From: Streptomyces sp. NBC_01485
GTDB lineage: Bacteria > Actinomycetota > Actinomycetes > Streptomycetales > Streptomycetaceae
Assembly (NCBI RefSeq): GCF_036227125.1
Contig: NZ_CP109435.1
Coordinates: 3,782,001-3,846,000 of the forward strand
Direction: 5' to 3'
Length of the DNA: 64,000 nucleotides
The notes under the pieces were generated by a model that was given only the letters and a program-made list of their open reading frames with translations, ran no database searches and was not told where the DNA came from. Within the stretch, counting starts at the first letter, position 1. Each line of letters starts with the position of its first letter. This document shows, one piece after another, positions 8,139 to 16,727 of the stretch. A program made the translations under genes and the position numbers.

Positions 8139-9197
8139 ATGATCCAGTTCGACGCGGTCCACAAGCGCTTCCCCAACGGCACGACGGCAGTCCACGATCT
8201 CTCCCTCCGGATGCCGGAGGGCGGCGTGACCGTGCTGGTCGGTTCCTCCGGTTGCGGCAAGACGACCACCCTGCGGATGATCAACCGGATGGTCGACCCG
8301 ACCTCCGGCACCATCCAGGTCGGCGGCAAGGACGTCACCCGCCAGGACGCGGCCGAGCTGCGCCGCTCCATCGGGTACGTCATCCAGCAGTCGGGCCTCT
8401 TCCCGCACCGCACGGTGCTCGACAACATCGCCACCGTGCCGCTGCTGCTGGGCCACGGCCGCCGCAGGGCCCGTGCCCGCGCCGCCGAGCTGCTGGAGAC
8501 CGTCGGCCTGTCCGCCGACTCCGGCAAGCGCTACCCGCACCAGCTCTCCGGCGGCCAGCAGCAGCGCGTCGGCGTGGCCCGCGCGCTCGCCGCCGACCCG
8601 CCGGTGCTCCTGATGGACGAGCCGTTCGGCGCGGTCGACCCGGTGGTGCGCACCCAGCTCCAGGACGAACTGCTCAGGCTCCAGAAGGAGTTGAACAAGA
8701 CCATCGTCTTCGTCACGCACGACATCGACGAGGCCGTCCGGCTGGGTGACCAGATCGCCGTGTTCCGCACCGGCGGCCACCTGGTGCAGTGCGCGGCGCC
8801 CGCCGAGCTCCTCGCCCGCCCCGCCGACGACTTCGTGGCCGACTTCCTCGGTGCCGAGCGCGGTCTGAAGCTGCTCTCGCTGAAGACCCTCGCGGCCGTC
8901 CCGCAGGGCCCGGCCCCCGAGGGCGGCGCCTGGACCCTGACGCTCGACGAGGCCCGCAGGCCGCTGCGCTGGACATCCCCGTCCCAGGGCGCCGACGTCC
9001 CCGTCCGCCCCCTCAAGGACACCGACTCGCTCCTCGCGGCGCTCGACGAGTCGGTCGCCTCCCCCACCGGACTGGTCGTCCGCGTCGACGCCGACGGCGT
9101 CCTCACCGGCGTCACCTCCCGCGACGACATCCACACCCACGCCGGCCAGGCGCACACCGAGGCACGGGCCCACACCGACGCCGGGGTGGCCGCATGA
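8139..9197 (+). CDS. OpuCA/ProV-type ABC transporter ATPase with CBS region
   Basis: A 352-residue ATPase of the osmoprotectant/QAT importer family. Visible motifs are Walker A GSSGCGKTT (near 35), the Q-loop region VIQQSGLFPHRTV, signature LSGGQQQR, Walker B VLLMDEPFGAVD and the H-loop FVTHDIDEA. The last 100 residues form one CBS-like region (DGVLTGVTSRDDI), used in OpuA/OpuC relatives to sense ionic strength or nucleotides. It is the first gene of a four-gene operon and overlaps the permease gene by ATGA. Betaine, choline or carnitine are usual substrates, but some family members (HutXWV) import histidine. Confidence 0.9.
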   Translation: MIQFDAVHKRFPNGTTAVHDLSLRMPEGGVTVLVGSSGCGKTTTLRMINRMVDPTSGTIQVGGKDVTRQDAAELRRSIGYVIQQSGLFPHRTVLDNIATVPLLLGHGRRRARARAAELLETVGLSADSGKRYPHQLSGGQQQRVGVARALAADPPVLLMDEPFGAVDPVVRTQLQDELLRLQKELNKTIVFVTHDIDEAVRLGDQIAVFRTGGHLVQCAAPAELLARPADDFVADFLGAERGLKLLSLKTLAAVPQGPAPEGGAWTLTLDEARRPLRWTSPSQGADVPVRPLKDTDSLLAALDESVASPTGLVVRVDADGVLTGVTSRDDIHTHAGQAHTEARAHTDAGVAA

Positions 9198-9835
9198 CCA
9201 TCGACTGGTCCTGGATATCCGGCCACACCGACGACCTGACCACCCTCACGATCTCCCATCTCCAGGCCGCCCTCACCGCCGTCCTCCTCGGGCTGCTGAT
9301 CAGCCTCCCGCTCGCGGTGATCGCCCACCGGGTCCGCCCCCTGCGCGGCTTCCTGCTCGGCCTGTCGAACGTGCTCTTCACGATCCCGTCGATCGCGATC
9401 TTCGTACTGCTGCTGCCGATCAGCGGCCTGACCCGCACCACGACCGTCATCGGCCTGACCGTCTACACCCTGGTCGTGCTGCTGCGGAACACGGTCGAGG
9501 GCCTCGACTCGGTGCCCGCGAAGACCAAGGAGGCGGCCAAGGCGATGGGCACGCGCCCCCTGCGCACGCTCCTCACCGTCGAGCTGCCGCTCGCGCTCCC
9601 CGTGATCATGGCGGGCGTGCGGATCGCGACGGTCATGTCGATCTCCCTGGTCTCCGTCGCCACCTACATCGGCGACGGCGGCCTCGGCCAGCTCTTCACC
9701 GACGGCTTCCAGCGCGACTTCCCGACCCCGGTGATCGCGGGCGTGGTCCTCACGATCCTCCTCGCGGTCGTCGCGGACGCGGCCCTGGTCGGCGTCCAGT
9801 ACGTCCTGACCCCGTGGAAGAGGCGGCGAGCCTGA
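9194..9835 (+). CDS. OpuC-type ABC transporter permease 1
   Basis: A 213-residue integral membrane subunit with about five hydrophobic spans. It carries the EAA-type loop contacting the ATPase (KEAAKAMGTRPLRTLLTVELP). The start ATG at 9194 overlaps the ATPase stop codon. The reading frame is open further upstream, but that part lies inside the ATPase gene in another frame. It pairs with the next gene to form a heterodimeric channel. Confidence 0.9.
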   Translation: MTIDWSWISGHTDDLTTLTISHLQAALTAVLLGLLISLPLAVIAHRVRPLRGFLLGLSNVLFTIPSIAIFVLLLPISGLTRTTTVIGLTVYTLVVLLRNTVEGLDSVPAKTKEAAKAMGTRPLRTLLTVELPLALPVIMAGVRIATVMSISLVSVATYIGDGGLGQLFTDGFQRDFPTPVIAGVVLTILLAVVADAALVGVQYVLTPWKRRRA

Positions 9836-10542
9836 TGTTCGAACTGTTCAAGAACCTCGGCGGCTGGCTGACCAGCGGCGCCCAGTGGGCCGGCCCGGAC
9901 GGCATCGCCCACCGCCTCGCCGAACACCTCCAGTACTCGCTGCTGGCGACCCTCATCGCGGCCGCGATCGGCCTCCCCCTCGGGCTGCTGATCGGCCACA
10001 CCGGCAAGGGCGCGTTCATCGCGATCAACCTGGCCTCCTTCGGCCGGGCGCTGCCCACCGTCGGCCTGGTGGTGCTGGTCTTCCTGGCCGGCGGCCTGTC
10101 GATGCTGCCGGTCTACGTCGCGCTCGTCGCCCTCGCGGTCCCGTCGATCGTCACCAACACCTACGCGGGCATGACGGCCGTCGACCCGGACGTGAAGGAC
10201 GCGGCGCGCGGCCAGGGCATGCGCGGCCACCAGGTCCTGTTCCAGGTCGAGCTGCCCCTCGCGCTGCCCCTGATCATGACGGGCCTGCGGCTCGCGCTGA
10301 TCCAGGTCGTCGCCACGGCCACGATCGCCGCGTACGTCTCCTTCGGCGGCCTCGGCCGCTACGTCTTCGACGGCCTCGCCCAGCGCGACCTCGTCCAGGT
10401 GCTCGGCGGCGCGGCCCTGGTCGCCGCCGTCGCCATCGCCCTGGACCTGGCGCTCTCCGGCCTGCAGCGCCTCCTCTTCCTCCCCCACTCTCGGCTTCGC
10501 TCGAGCGGGGGGACCCCCATCCGCCCCGCACAGACCGCCTAG
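9835..10542 (+). CDS. OpuC-type ABC transporter permease 2
   Basis: A 235-residue permease with the same fold as its neighbour and an EAA loop (KDAARGQGMRGHQVLFQVELP). Its ATG overlaps the preceding stop (TGATG). The last 20 or so codons (PHSRLRSSGGTPIRPAQTA) are encoded largely by a hairpin-like repeat at 10482-10520, so the C-terminus looks like an accretion and not conserved protein. Confidence 0.9.
   Translation: MFELFKNLGGWLTSGAQWAGPDGIAHRLAEHLQYSLLATLIAAAIGLPLGLLIGHTGKGAFIAINLASFGRALPTVGLVVLVFLAGGLSMLPVYVALVALAVPSIVTNTYAGMTAVDPDVKDAARGQGMRGHQVLFQVELPLALPLIMTGLRLALIQVVATATIAAYVSFGGLGRYVFDGLAQRDLVQVLGGAALVAAVAIALDLALSGLQRLLFLPHSRLRSSGGTPIRPAQTA
10482..10520. repeat. Hairpin-like dispersed repeat inside a coding end
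   Basis: An imperfect inverted repeat (CCCCCACTC against GAGCGGGGG) around a CTTCG-containing centre, followed by GGACCCCCAT. From memory, very similar sequences are scattered through Streptomyces genomes. Here it is read through as the C-terminal codons of the permease. Confidence 0.5.
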
Positions 10543-10553
10543 GGAACAGCGAA

Positions 10554-11486
10554 ATGAACCGACGCACGATCCTCGGCGGCCTGTTCGCGGCCGCGACCGT
10601 CCCTGCCCTGACCGCCTGCGCGAGCGGCATCACCTCCCTCGACAACGAGGGCACCGCCGCCGGAGGGGGTGGCTCCAGCAAGGACGGGGTCACCATCGGC
10701 ACCGCCAACTTCACCGAGAACCAGGTGCTGGGCTACCTCTACGCGGCCGTCCTCGAAGCGGCCGGCGTGAAGGTGAAGGTCCGCCCCAACCTCGGCACCC
10801 GCGAGATCGTCTTCCCCGCCCTCAAGAGCGGTGACATCGACCTCCTGCCCGAGTACCAGGGCGCACTCCTCACCTACCTCGACCCCAAGGCGGCGGCGAC
10901 GGAGGAGGGCGAGATGCAGAACGACCTCACCATCGCCCTGCCCGCCGGCCTCCAGGTCCTGTCGTACGGCATGGCCGAGGACGCGGACGCCTTCGCGGTC
11001 ACCCGGGAGACGGCGAAGAAATACGGCCTGACCTCCCTCGCCGACCTCGCGAAACTCAACGGCAAGCTGGTCATCGGCGCCGCCCCCGAGGTCAAGACGC
11101 GCCGCGTCGGCGTGGTCGGCCTCAAGGACGTCTACGGCGTCGAGTTCAAGGAGTTCAAGTCCCTCGACTCCTCCGGTCCGCTGGTCAAGGCCGCGCTGAA
11201 GAAGGGCGACGTGGACGTGGCGAACCTCTTCACCACCGACACCGACATCCTGGACAACGGCTGGGTGGTCCTCGCCGACCCCAAGAACCTCGTCCCGGGC
11301 CAGCACATCGTCCCGCTCATCGCCGACCGCAGGGCCGACTCCACCGTCCGCAAGGCCCTCGCGAAGCTCGGCAACATCCTCACCACCGAGCAGCTCACCG
11401 AGCTCAACCGCCAGGTGGACAAGGACAAGAAGGACCCGGAGGACGTGGCGAACACGTACGCGAAGCAGCACGGACTGGCGAAATAG
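10554..11486 (+). CDS. Osmoprotectant/QAT-family substrate-binding lipoprotein
   Basis: A 310-residue extracytoplasmic binding protein. Its signal peptide ends in a lipobox (LTAC, Cys near residue 21), so it is anchored outside the membrane. OpuAC-type motifs are VTIGTANFTENQVLGYLYA, FPALKSGDIDLLPEYQGALL and ANLFTTDTDI. It is the last gene of the importer operon, 11 bp after the second permease. Substrate cannot be read from sequence; glycine betaine or choline are the default, and histidine is conceivable given the neighbours. Confidence 0.9.
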   Translation: MNRRTILGGLFAAATVPALTACASGITSLDNEGTAAGGGGSSKDGVTIGTANFTENQVLGYLYAAVLEAAGVKVKVRPNLGTREIVFPALKSGDIDLLPEYQGALLTYLDPKAAATEEGEMQNDLTIALPAGLQVLSYGMAEDADAFAVTRETAKKYGLTSLADLAKLNGKLVIGAAPEVKTRRVGVVGLKDVYGVEFKEFKSLDSSGPLVKAALKKGDVDVANLFTTDTDILDNGWVVLADPKNLVPGQHIVPLIADRRADSTVRKALAKLGNILTTEQLTELNRQVDKDKKDPEDVANTYAKQHGLAK

Positions 11487-11536
11487 GCCCCCGCCCCCAC
11501 ACATACAGGGGGGCTGTCCCCAGTGCGGCGGGGGCC
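11486..11536 (+). terminator. Terminator hairpin after the importer operon
   Basis: A 10-bp perfect stem GGCCCCCGCC / GGCGGGGGCC encloses a 31-nt loop that can itself pair (GGGG with CCCC). It starts at the last base of the binding-protein gene. Confidence 0.5.
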
Positions 11537-11580
11537 CCCGCTCCCTAGCCTTGGTGTCCATGACGGGATGGGAGACGGCC

Positions 11581-12018
11581 ATGGACGCGCGGGACACGGA
11601 CACGGACCTGAAGAAAGAACTCGACGCCACCCTGCAGACCCGCAGGGAGCTGGGCGAGGAGTACGAGTCCGCGCTCGTGGACTCGTTCCTGGAGAAGGTC
11701 GACCAGCGGATCGACGGCGCGGTGGAGCGGCGGGTGCGGCGGCAGTTCGCCGAGCAGCAGACGGTGACGGCTCGGGGCACTCGCGGCCCCAGGCCCACCG
11801 ACTCCTGGGGCGACCGCTTCGGCTTCGCCATCGTCTCGCTGATCCTGGCGATCCCGCTGTCGGCGATCGGCGGCGCGTTCGCCGACTTCTCGGGCGTGCT
11901 CGTCACCTGGGTCGGCATCGTCGGCGTGAACTGCGTCCAGGCCGCCCGCACCAACCCCGAGCTGTTCACCGCCAGACGCAGCCGCCCCACCGCCAAGGCC
12001 GACGACTGGAAAGACTGA
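11581..12018 (+). CDS. Small membrane protein
   Basis: A 145-residue protein. The N-terminal half is charged and helical (LKKELDATLQTRRELGEEYE, then VERRVRRQFAEQQ). The C-terminal half has two hydrophobic spans (about 78-95 and 98-118, IVSLILAIPLSAIGGAFA). I chose MDARD because GGGAGA lies just before it; the ATG at 11560 has no site. No function is recognisable. Confidence 0.65.
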   Translation: MDARDTDTDLKKELDATLQTRRELGEEYESALVDSFLEKVDQRIDGAVERRVRRQFAEQQTVTARGTRGPRPTDSWGDRFGFAIVSLILAIPLSAIGGAFADFSGVLVTWVGIVGVNCVQAARTNPELFTARRSRPTAKADDWKD

Positions 12019-12073
12019 CCGGCCCACCGACTCACCGGGCTGTCCGACCGACCGCCCCGGAAAGGGCTCGGCC

Positions 12074-12859
12074 TCACGCCTGCCGGGTCGGCAGCACCAT
12101 GATCTGCCGCAGGTTGACGTGCCGGGGGCGGCTGGTGGCGTAGGCGACGACGTCGGCGATCTCGGCCGCGGACAGCACGCCTAACTCGGCGAACATGCCG
12201 TCCAGTCGTCCGGTCAGCTCGGCGTTGTCGAGGTGCGTCGCCAGCTCGGTCTCCGTCAGCCCCGGCTCGACGTTGGTGACCCGCACGTCCCGGGGCCCGA
12301 ACTCGGTGCGCAGGGACTGGGAGAGGTGGGTGAGCGCCGCCTTGGTCGCGCTGTACACCGCGAAGTGCGGGAGCGTGAGGTGCGCGCCGACGGACGAGAC
12401 GTTCACCAGGTCGGCGGCGTGCCCTTCGGCGGCGGCGCCCAGCAGGTCCCCGGTGAAGGCGCGGATCACCCGCAGCACTCCGGTGACGTTGGTGTCGATC
12501 ATCCGCTGCCACTCGTCGATCCGGCCGTCGTCGACCGGGTTCGCCAGCATCACGCCGGCGTTGTTGACGACGAGGTCGACGTTCCCGTAGGCGGCGCGGA
12601 TCCGGGCGGCCGCCGCGTCCACCGACGCGCCGTCGGTCACGTCGGCGACGACCGCGAGGGCCTCGCCCCCGTCGGCGCGGATCTTCTCGACGACCGCCTC
12701 CAGCCGGTCCCCGCGCCGGGCCAGCAGCGCGACCCGGGCCCCCGAGGCGGCGAGCAGCACGGCCACGGCCTCCCCGATCCCACTGGCGGCCCCGGTGACG
12801 ACGGCGGTCCGCCCGGCAAGGCCCGCGTACTGGTTCCCGTACTGGTTCTCGTAGGACAT
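12074..12859 (-). CDS. Short-chain dehydrogenase/reductase
   Basis: A 261-residue classical SDR with the cofactor loop TGAASGIG (near 22), NNAG, the catalytic Ser in VNVSSVGA and the YSATK catalytic pair. Arg residues after the second strand (LLARRGDRLE) suggest NADP. It is divergent from the XRE regulator with a 158-bp shared promoter region, an arrangement typical of a regulator and its target. The substrate is unknown. Confidence 0.85.
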   Translation of the reverse strand: MSYENQYGNQYAGLAGRTAVVTGAASGIGEAVAVLLAASGARVALLARRGDRLEAVVEKIRADGGEALAVVADVTDGASVDAAAARIRAAYGNVDLVVNNAGVMLANPVDDGRIDEWQRMIDTNVTGVLRVIRAFTGDLLGAAAEGHAADLVNVSSVGAHLTLPHFAVYSATKAALTHLSQSLRTEFGPRDVRVTNVEPGLTETELATHLDNAELTGRLDGMFAELGVLSAAEIADVVAYATSRPRHVNLRQIMVLPTRQA

Positions 12860-13017
12860 GGATGGCTCCTGGGAAGTGGTGAAGGTGAGCCGGGGCGACT
12901 CCCCGGCCTGCGACCCGCACCACTCTCATCTCCCCCGCCCCCGCTACCCAGGGATGCGCTTTTCCTGGGTCTGCCAGTACCAGGTTGCGAGCGCCGCGCT
13001 CCCCTACGATCGACCCC

Positions 13018-13854
13018 ATGGACGGGGATCTCGGAGACTTCCTGCGCTCGCGCCGTGCCCGCATCCGGCCCGAGGAGGTCGGACTGCCCTCGTACGGACG
13101 CCGGCGTGTGCCGGGTCTGCGGCGCGAGGAGGTGGCGCAGCTCGCCGGAGTGAGCGTCGACTACTACATCCGCCTGGAACAGGGCAGGGGCCCGAGCGTC
13201 AGCGACACGGTGCTGGACGCCGTAGCGCGCGTCCTGCGCCTGGACGAGACGGAACACGCCTACCTGCACGCCGTCGCCCGCCCCCGCAAGCCGTCCGCGC
13301 GCCCGTCAGCGCCCCGCGTGCGCCCGGGCGTGCAGTTGCTGCTCGACAGCATGGAGCGCACCCCGGCGTTCGTCCTGGACGCCCGGATGGACGTCCTGGC
13401 CTGGAACGCACTGGCCGACGCGATCTTCGGCTACGGCAGCGCCACGCCGGACGCCCGCAGCATCCCGCGGCACATCTTCCTCGACCCCGCGGCCCGCGAC
13501 TTCTACCCGGAGTGGCCCGCGGTGGCCGTCCAGTGCGTCGCCCACCTGCGCATGCTGGCGGGCCATCACCAGAACGACCGCCGTCTCACCTCACTGGTGG
13601 GCGAACTCTCCCTCAAGAGCGACCACTTCCGCCGCCTGTGGGCAGACCACCCGGTCCGCGAGTGCGCCTACGGCGCGAAGCGCGTCAACCACCCGGTGGC
13701 AGGCCTGCTGACGTTCCCCTACGAAACCCTGACCATCCAGTCGGACACCCCCCAGACCCTCCTGGTCTACACCCCGCAGCCGGGTTCGGAGACAGCGGAG
13801 CGACTGCAGTTGCTGGGCAGCTGGAAAGCGACGACGGCCGCCACCAATAATTGA
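13018..13854 (+). CDS. XRE-family regulator with MmyB-like sensor domain
   Basis: A 278-residue regulator. The N-terminal helix-turn-helix (about 8-75) includes VPGLRREEVAQLAGVSVDYY and the family-typical RLEQGRGPSVS. The C-terminal part (about 100-265) resembles MmyB-like ligand-binding domains (LDSMERTPAFVLDARMDVLA). The ATG at 13018 has no Shine-Dalgarno and is likely leaderless. It probably represses or activates the divergent SDR. Confidence 0.85.
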   Translation: MDGDLGDFLRSRRARIRPEEVGLPSYGRRRVPGLRREEVAQLAGVSVDYYIRLEQGRGPSVSDTVLDAVARVLRLDETEHAYLHAVARPRKPSARPSAPRVRPGVQLLLDSMERTPAFVLDARMDVLAWNALADAIFGYGSATPDARSIPRHIFLDPAARDFYPEWPAVAVQCVAHLRMLAGHHQNDRRLTSLVGELSLKSDHFRRLWADHPVRECAYGAKRVNHPVAGLLTFPYETLTIQSDTPQTLLVYTPQPGSETAERLQLLGSWKATTAATNN

Positions 13855-14270
13855 GGAACCACGAGAGCGCCCAGCCACATCCGCGAGAGCGGCGCCGGTT
13901 CAGGCGTAAAGGGGGGCTTTGCGCGGGGACCGCCGCACCCCCGTTGCCGGGGGGCGGGACGACGGCGGTCCCCGCGTGGGACGCGTGCCGGGTCAGGCCG
14001 GGCTTGCGCGTCCATGGCGTCGGTGGAAGGTCCGGGAGCCGCTCCGGAGGTCCGTGACGCCGTTTTGGTGCCGGTGGGGCGGGGAGCCGCTCCCGCCCTG
14101 CCGACATCCACAAATATGCCGGACGCGTGTTAAGCGTGTGCTGCGTGCACGTGACGTGCTCGTACCACTTCCGCGAAGTCCACCTCTTCGGCAGGCAAAC
14201 GGAAGGTCACCGCCCGGACGGGCCGTTCACCGGAGGTTTCCCGGGGATCACGGCCCTTGACCCTCGGAAG
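13855..14270. other. Gene-free region with a 14-bp stem hairpin
   Basis: No convincing gene. Bases 13922-13935 and 13963-13976 form a perfect 14-bp inverted repeat (CGCGGGGACCGCCG / CGGCGGTCCCCGCG), plausibly the terminator of the XRE gene. The rest is GC-rich and featureless up to the broken beta-synthase end. Confidence 0.5.
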
Positions 14271-14440
14271 TCACTTCCCGCCCTTGGCCAGGAAGGCCAG
14301 CAGGTCCTGACGGCTGACGACGCCCGTGGGCTTGCCCTCGACGAGGACGATCGCCGCGTAGGCGGTGCCGAGCACCTGCATCAGGTCGCCGACCGGCTCA
14401 CCGGAGCCGACCTGCGGCAGCGGCGCCGACATGTGCTTCT
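14271..14440 (-). pseudogene. Orphaned native 3' end of cystathionine beta-synthase
   Basis: About 55 codons ending in TGA encode KHMSAPLPQVGSGEPVGDLM and IVLVEGKPTGVVSRQDLLAF. They align residue for residue with the C-terminus of the intact beta-synthase at 16728-18116 (KHMSPPLPVVGSGEPVARMM, VLVDGKPTGVITRQDLLAF). There is no start codon or upstream part. The homology ends abruptly at CATGTGCTTCT (14430-14440), which also occurs at the matching place in the intact gene (16887-16897). It is best read as the original chromosomal 3' end displaced by inserted DNA. Confidence 0.85.
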
Positions 14441-14441
14441 T

Positions 14442-14642
14442 GTGAGCCAGTGCCTCGGTGAGGACGAGGACCAGAACACGTTGCGGCTCCGGCGCATGGT
14501 GGAACGTCACCTCGCCGCGAGTAACCGTCCGATGTCGCGTTCTCAGGCTCACGAGGCGTACGGCTACCTGCGGGACTCGGCCATCTTCGCCAGCACCCTG
14601 CTGGACGTGTACCGAAAGGTCAGCGGAGAGCGCGACGAATGA
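14442..14642 (+). pseudogene. 3' remnant of an element gene
   Basis: Sixty-six codons beginning exactly at the junction with the beta-synthase fragment. The helical sequence includes LRRMVERHLAASNRPMSRSQ and AIFASTLLDVYRKVSGERDE. A GTG is present at the first codon but no ribosome site precedes it, so the 5' part was probably lost. It overlaps the next gene by ATGA, as in an intact operon. Family not recognised. Confidence 0.5.
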
Positions 14643-14830
14643 CCGACAAGAGGTGGGTCATGGGGCTCTGCTGGCTCTGCCGGAAGTCGGACCAGCCTGT
14701 GACGTTCATAGGTCCCGTAACCGTGAATGGTGTCACCGCTCCTGGCTTCGCCTGTAAAGGCTGCTGCGACTGGTCTTGCGCGTACGTCAGCGCGTACACG
14801 CGCCAGTTGGACGAACGCCCCGCCTCATAG
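14639..14830 (+). CDS. Small Cys-rich (zinc-ribbon-like) protein
   Basis: A 63-residue protein with two cysteine clusters, CWLC (near 11-14) and CKGCCDWSC (near 39-47), which fit a metal-binding ribbon. It overlaps the stop of the truncated gene by ATGA. Such small ribbon proteins are common on actinobacterial plasmids and ICEs. No specific function is recognised. Confidence 0.6.
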   Translation: MTDKRWVMGLCWLCRKSDQPVTFIGPVTVNGVTAPGFACKGCCDWSCAYVSAYTRQLDERPAS

Positions 14831-14954
14831 CTCCCCGTCTGTCCGCTCTCCCCCGTAGCGGACGGGCGGGGTCTCAACACCCGCCCCCGGTCTCCTTAGG
14901 ACGGTCGGCCGGGGGTGGGTCCAGCACCCTCACAACGAGTAGAAAGGGCACGAC

Positions 14955-15446
14955 ATGACGGTAATGCTTGAGGCCCCGGAGGCAACACAGCTCCGGGACC
15001 CGAAGGCCATCCTGGACGAGATCGGGGAGGCCGATCCGCACCTGATCCCCGACCCCGGTATCGGCCTGTGGGAGCGCGAAGTGCGGCTTCTCCAGCGTGA
15101 CACCGTGCGGGTGCGCAGCCTCGCCGAGCGCATCCTCAATCAGGGTGTGGCCTACCTGATCACGGCCATGGAGAAGCCGGGCAACGACATGGGCCCCGGC
15201 TTCGAGGTCGACCAGGGCGTACATCAGATCATCCTCGACACCCCGACGTACTTCGCGATCTGCGAGCGGTACAACGAGGGCCGGTACAAGCACCACGCTC
15301 CGCTGATCGAGCACCGCCGCGACGGCATCGTGATGCGGACGGCCGAGATCATCCGCCAGAACGGCTTCCCCGTCGACATGGAGCTGTGGTCGGTCGACGC
15401 TTCCGACTGCGGTCCGTGCGACGACAAGGTGCCGGACTCCCACTGA
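14955..15446 (+). CDS. Conserved-looking 163-residue protein of the island
   Basis: Starts MTVMLEAPEATQLRDP behind GAAAGGG and ends with CGPCDDKVPDSH. It is globular by composition, with no membrane span and acidic N- and C-termini. The stop is followed by a strong terminator hairpin. It sits immediately before a methyltransferase gene; I recognise no domain. Confidence 0.65.
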   Translation: MTVMLEAPEATQLRDPKAILDEIGEADPHLIPDPGIGLWEREVRLLQRDTVRVRSLAERILNQGVAYLITAMEKPGNDMGPGFEVDQGVHQIILDTPTYFAICERYNEGRYKHHAPLIEHRRDGIVMRTAEIIRQNGFPVDMELWSVDASDCGPCDDKVPDSH

Positions 15447-15472
15447 CGGCCGGCCTCCCCCGGCTACAGTCG

Positions 15473-15508
15473 CCCCCGCCCTCGAGCAAGGCTCCCCGAG
15501 GGCGGGGG
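15473..15508 (+). terminator. Strong terminator hairpin
   Basis: Perfect 12-bp stem CCCCCGCCCTCG / CGAGGGCGGGGG with a 12-nt loop, 27 bp after the stop of the 163-residue protein gene. Confidence 0.7.
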
Positions 15509-15537
15509 TCCCCGCATATCGACTACAAGGAATGCCC

Positions 15538-16198
15538 GTGCCTGCACAGCATGACTACGCCATGGAAACCGAGGTCTGGGACACCTACGCAGAATCGGCT
15601 TTCGAGCCCGACGCCGAGCCCGTTTTCCGGTGGACGCAGTACTAAGGACCACGGCCCCGGCCCGGAAGTACTCGGCAAGCCGCGGAAGACGCTGGAGATC
15701 GGATGCGGCACCGGCCGCTCCGTGGCTTACCTCGCCCAGCAGGGCATTGAGGCACACGGCCTCGACCTCTCACCGGTCATGGTGAAGAAGATCAGCGACA
15801 AGTGGGCAGATACGGGAGCCGTGTTCCATGAGGGCGAAGTGCTGTCCTACCTGGAGTCAACAGGAGAGACGTACGACGCCGTTTACTCGATCTTCGGGTG
15901 CGCCTGGTTCGCAGACCCGGAAGAGCTGTTCCCTCTCGTCTGGGAACGGCTCAATCCGGGCGGAGTGTTCGCCTTTTCCCAACCGCCGGCCATCCCTGGT
16001 GCCTACGGTCCGCAGGGCATGTACAAGGGCGGGTTCGCCGGCAGGCCTCTCTACACCTACCGGTACAGCCACAGCACTCGTAAGTGGCGGAACCTGCTCC
16101 TGGAGGCGAAGTTCCAGAGGGCCGGGGCGAAGATCATCGACGCCCCCACCGAGGGGTACATCGGGACCCTCTTCGCTGCTGCCGTACGTGCCGAGTGA
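15538..16198 (+). pseudogene. Frameshifted class I SAM methyltransferase
   Basis: The frame starting GTG at 15538 (AAGGA six bases upstream; an ATG two codons earlier is possible) encodes a typical N-terminus (METEVWDTYAESAFEPDAEP, then FRWTQY) and stops at TAA near 15646. Homology continues in the next frame with HGPGPEVLGKPRKTLEIGCG and TGRSVAYLAQQGIEAHGLDL to 16198. The SAM motif EIGCGTG and the Asp-Leu of motif II are intact. The single shift sits near 15646-15650 (CAGTACTAAGGACCAC), consistent with one extra base. No start serves the second frame, so the protein should not be made unless this is a sequencing error. Confidence 0.75.
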
Positions 16199-16256
16199 AT
16201 GAATGAAACAAGCTGTCGCACCGGTCCGGGGGCGACACAGGGTTCCTGGGCCGAGG

Positions 16257-16287
16257 AGAACCCCCGTGGCGTCAACATGGGGGTTCT
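16257..16287 (+). terminator. Rho-independent-like terminator
   Basis: Stem AGAACCCCC / GGGGGTTCT (9 bp, 13-nt loop) followed by a T-rich run, 58 bp after the methyltransferase stop. Confidence 0.65.
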
Positions 16288-16492
16288 TCTGTTTCCGGCA
16301 TATGCCAGAGCTACACGGGTACGCGAAGAGTGCCAGCGTTTCAGCGATCTCCCCCCGAACGCTGTGCGCTGGAAGGTTCCCGGTCGCGTCTCCCCCGAGG
16401 CGATCGGGACCGCTGTGTGTCTGCACGCGCTACAGGGCCCCCTGTGTGCGATTCCGGACCCTCGCGGGCGCTTCGCGCTGTAGACAGCACAG

Positions 16493-16519
16493 CGCCCCCG
16501 GCCAGAGGGCTCGGGGGCG
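16493..16519 (-). terminator. Terminator of the beta-synthase/49-residue operon
   Basis: Perfect 8-bp stem CGCCCCCG / CGGGGGCG with an 11-nt loop, just downstream of the 49-residue gene on the minus strand. Confidence 0.5.
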
Positions 16520-16536
16520 GCTTGCTGAGGGAGGAG

Positions 16537-16686
16537 TCAGGCGGCTTCGGCCTGCGGACCGACGTCAGGGTTCAGGACGGTCCAGAGTCCTGCCCAGGTG
16601 TCCCGGTCGATGGACGGAAGCAGCGTTTCGAGCCGCTTGTTGACCCACTCGTCCACGGTCGGGCAGGTCTCGATCTTCTTAGCCAT
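16537..16686 (-). CDS. 49-residue acidic small protein
   Basis: Starts MAKKIETCPTVDEWVNKRLE behind GGAGGAGAACC and ends DVGPQAEAA. The strong ribosome site and its position 41 bp after the beta-synthase stop suggest it is translated from the same transcript. It lies inside the putative island and is probably foreign. No family recognised. Confidence 0.6.
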   Translation of the reverse strand: MAKKIETCPTVDEWVNKRLETLLPSIDRDTWAGLWTVLNPDVGPQAEAA

Positions 16687-16727
16687 GGTTCTCCTCCGCA
16701 CAGGTCTTGTCCCGCTGGGACGTGCCG

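Larger units (their letters stand above)
16199..16536. other. Gene-free stretch with two terminators
   Basis: A 338-bp stretch that I read as non-coding. It holds the terminator hairpins at 16257-16287 (plus strand) and 16493-16519 (minus strand). No RNA gene is recognised in between. Confidence 0.5.

Noticed and set aside
10539..13064. 841-residue minus-strand frame
   Set aside because: Crosses several real genes on both strands; composition is arginine- and glycine-rich and the SDR and binding-protein genes explain the region.
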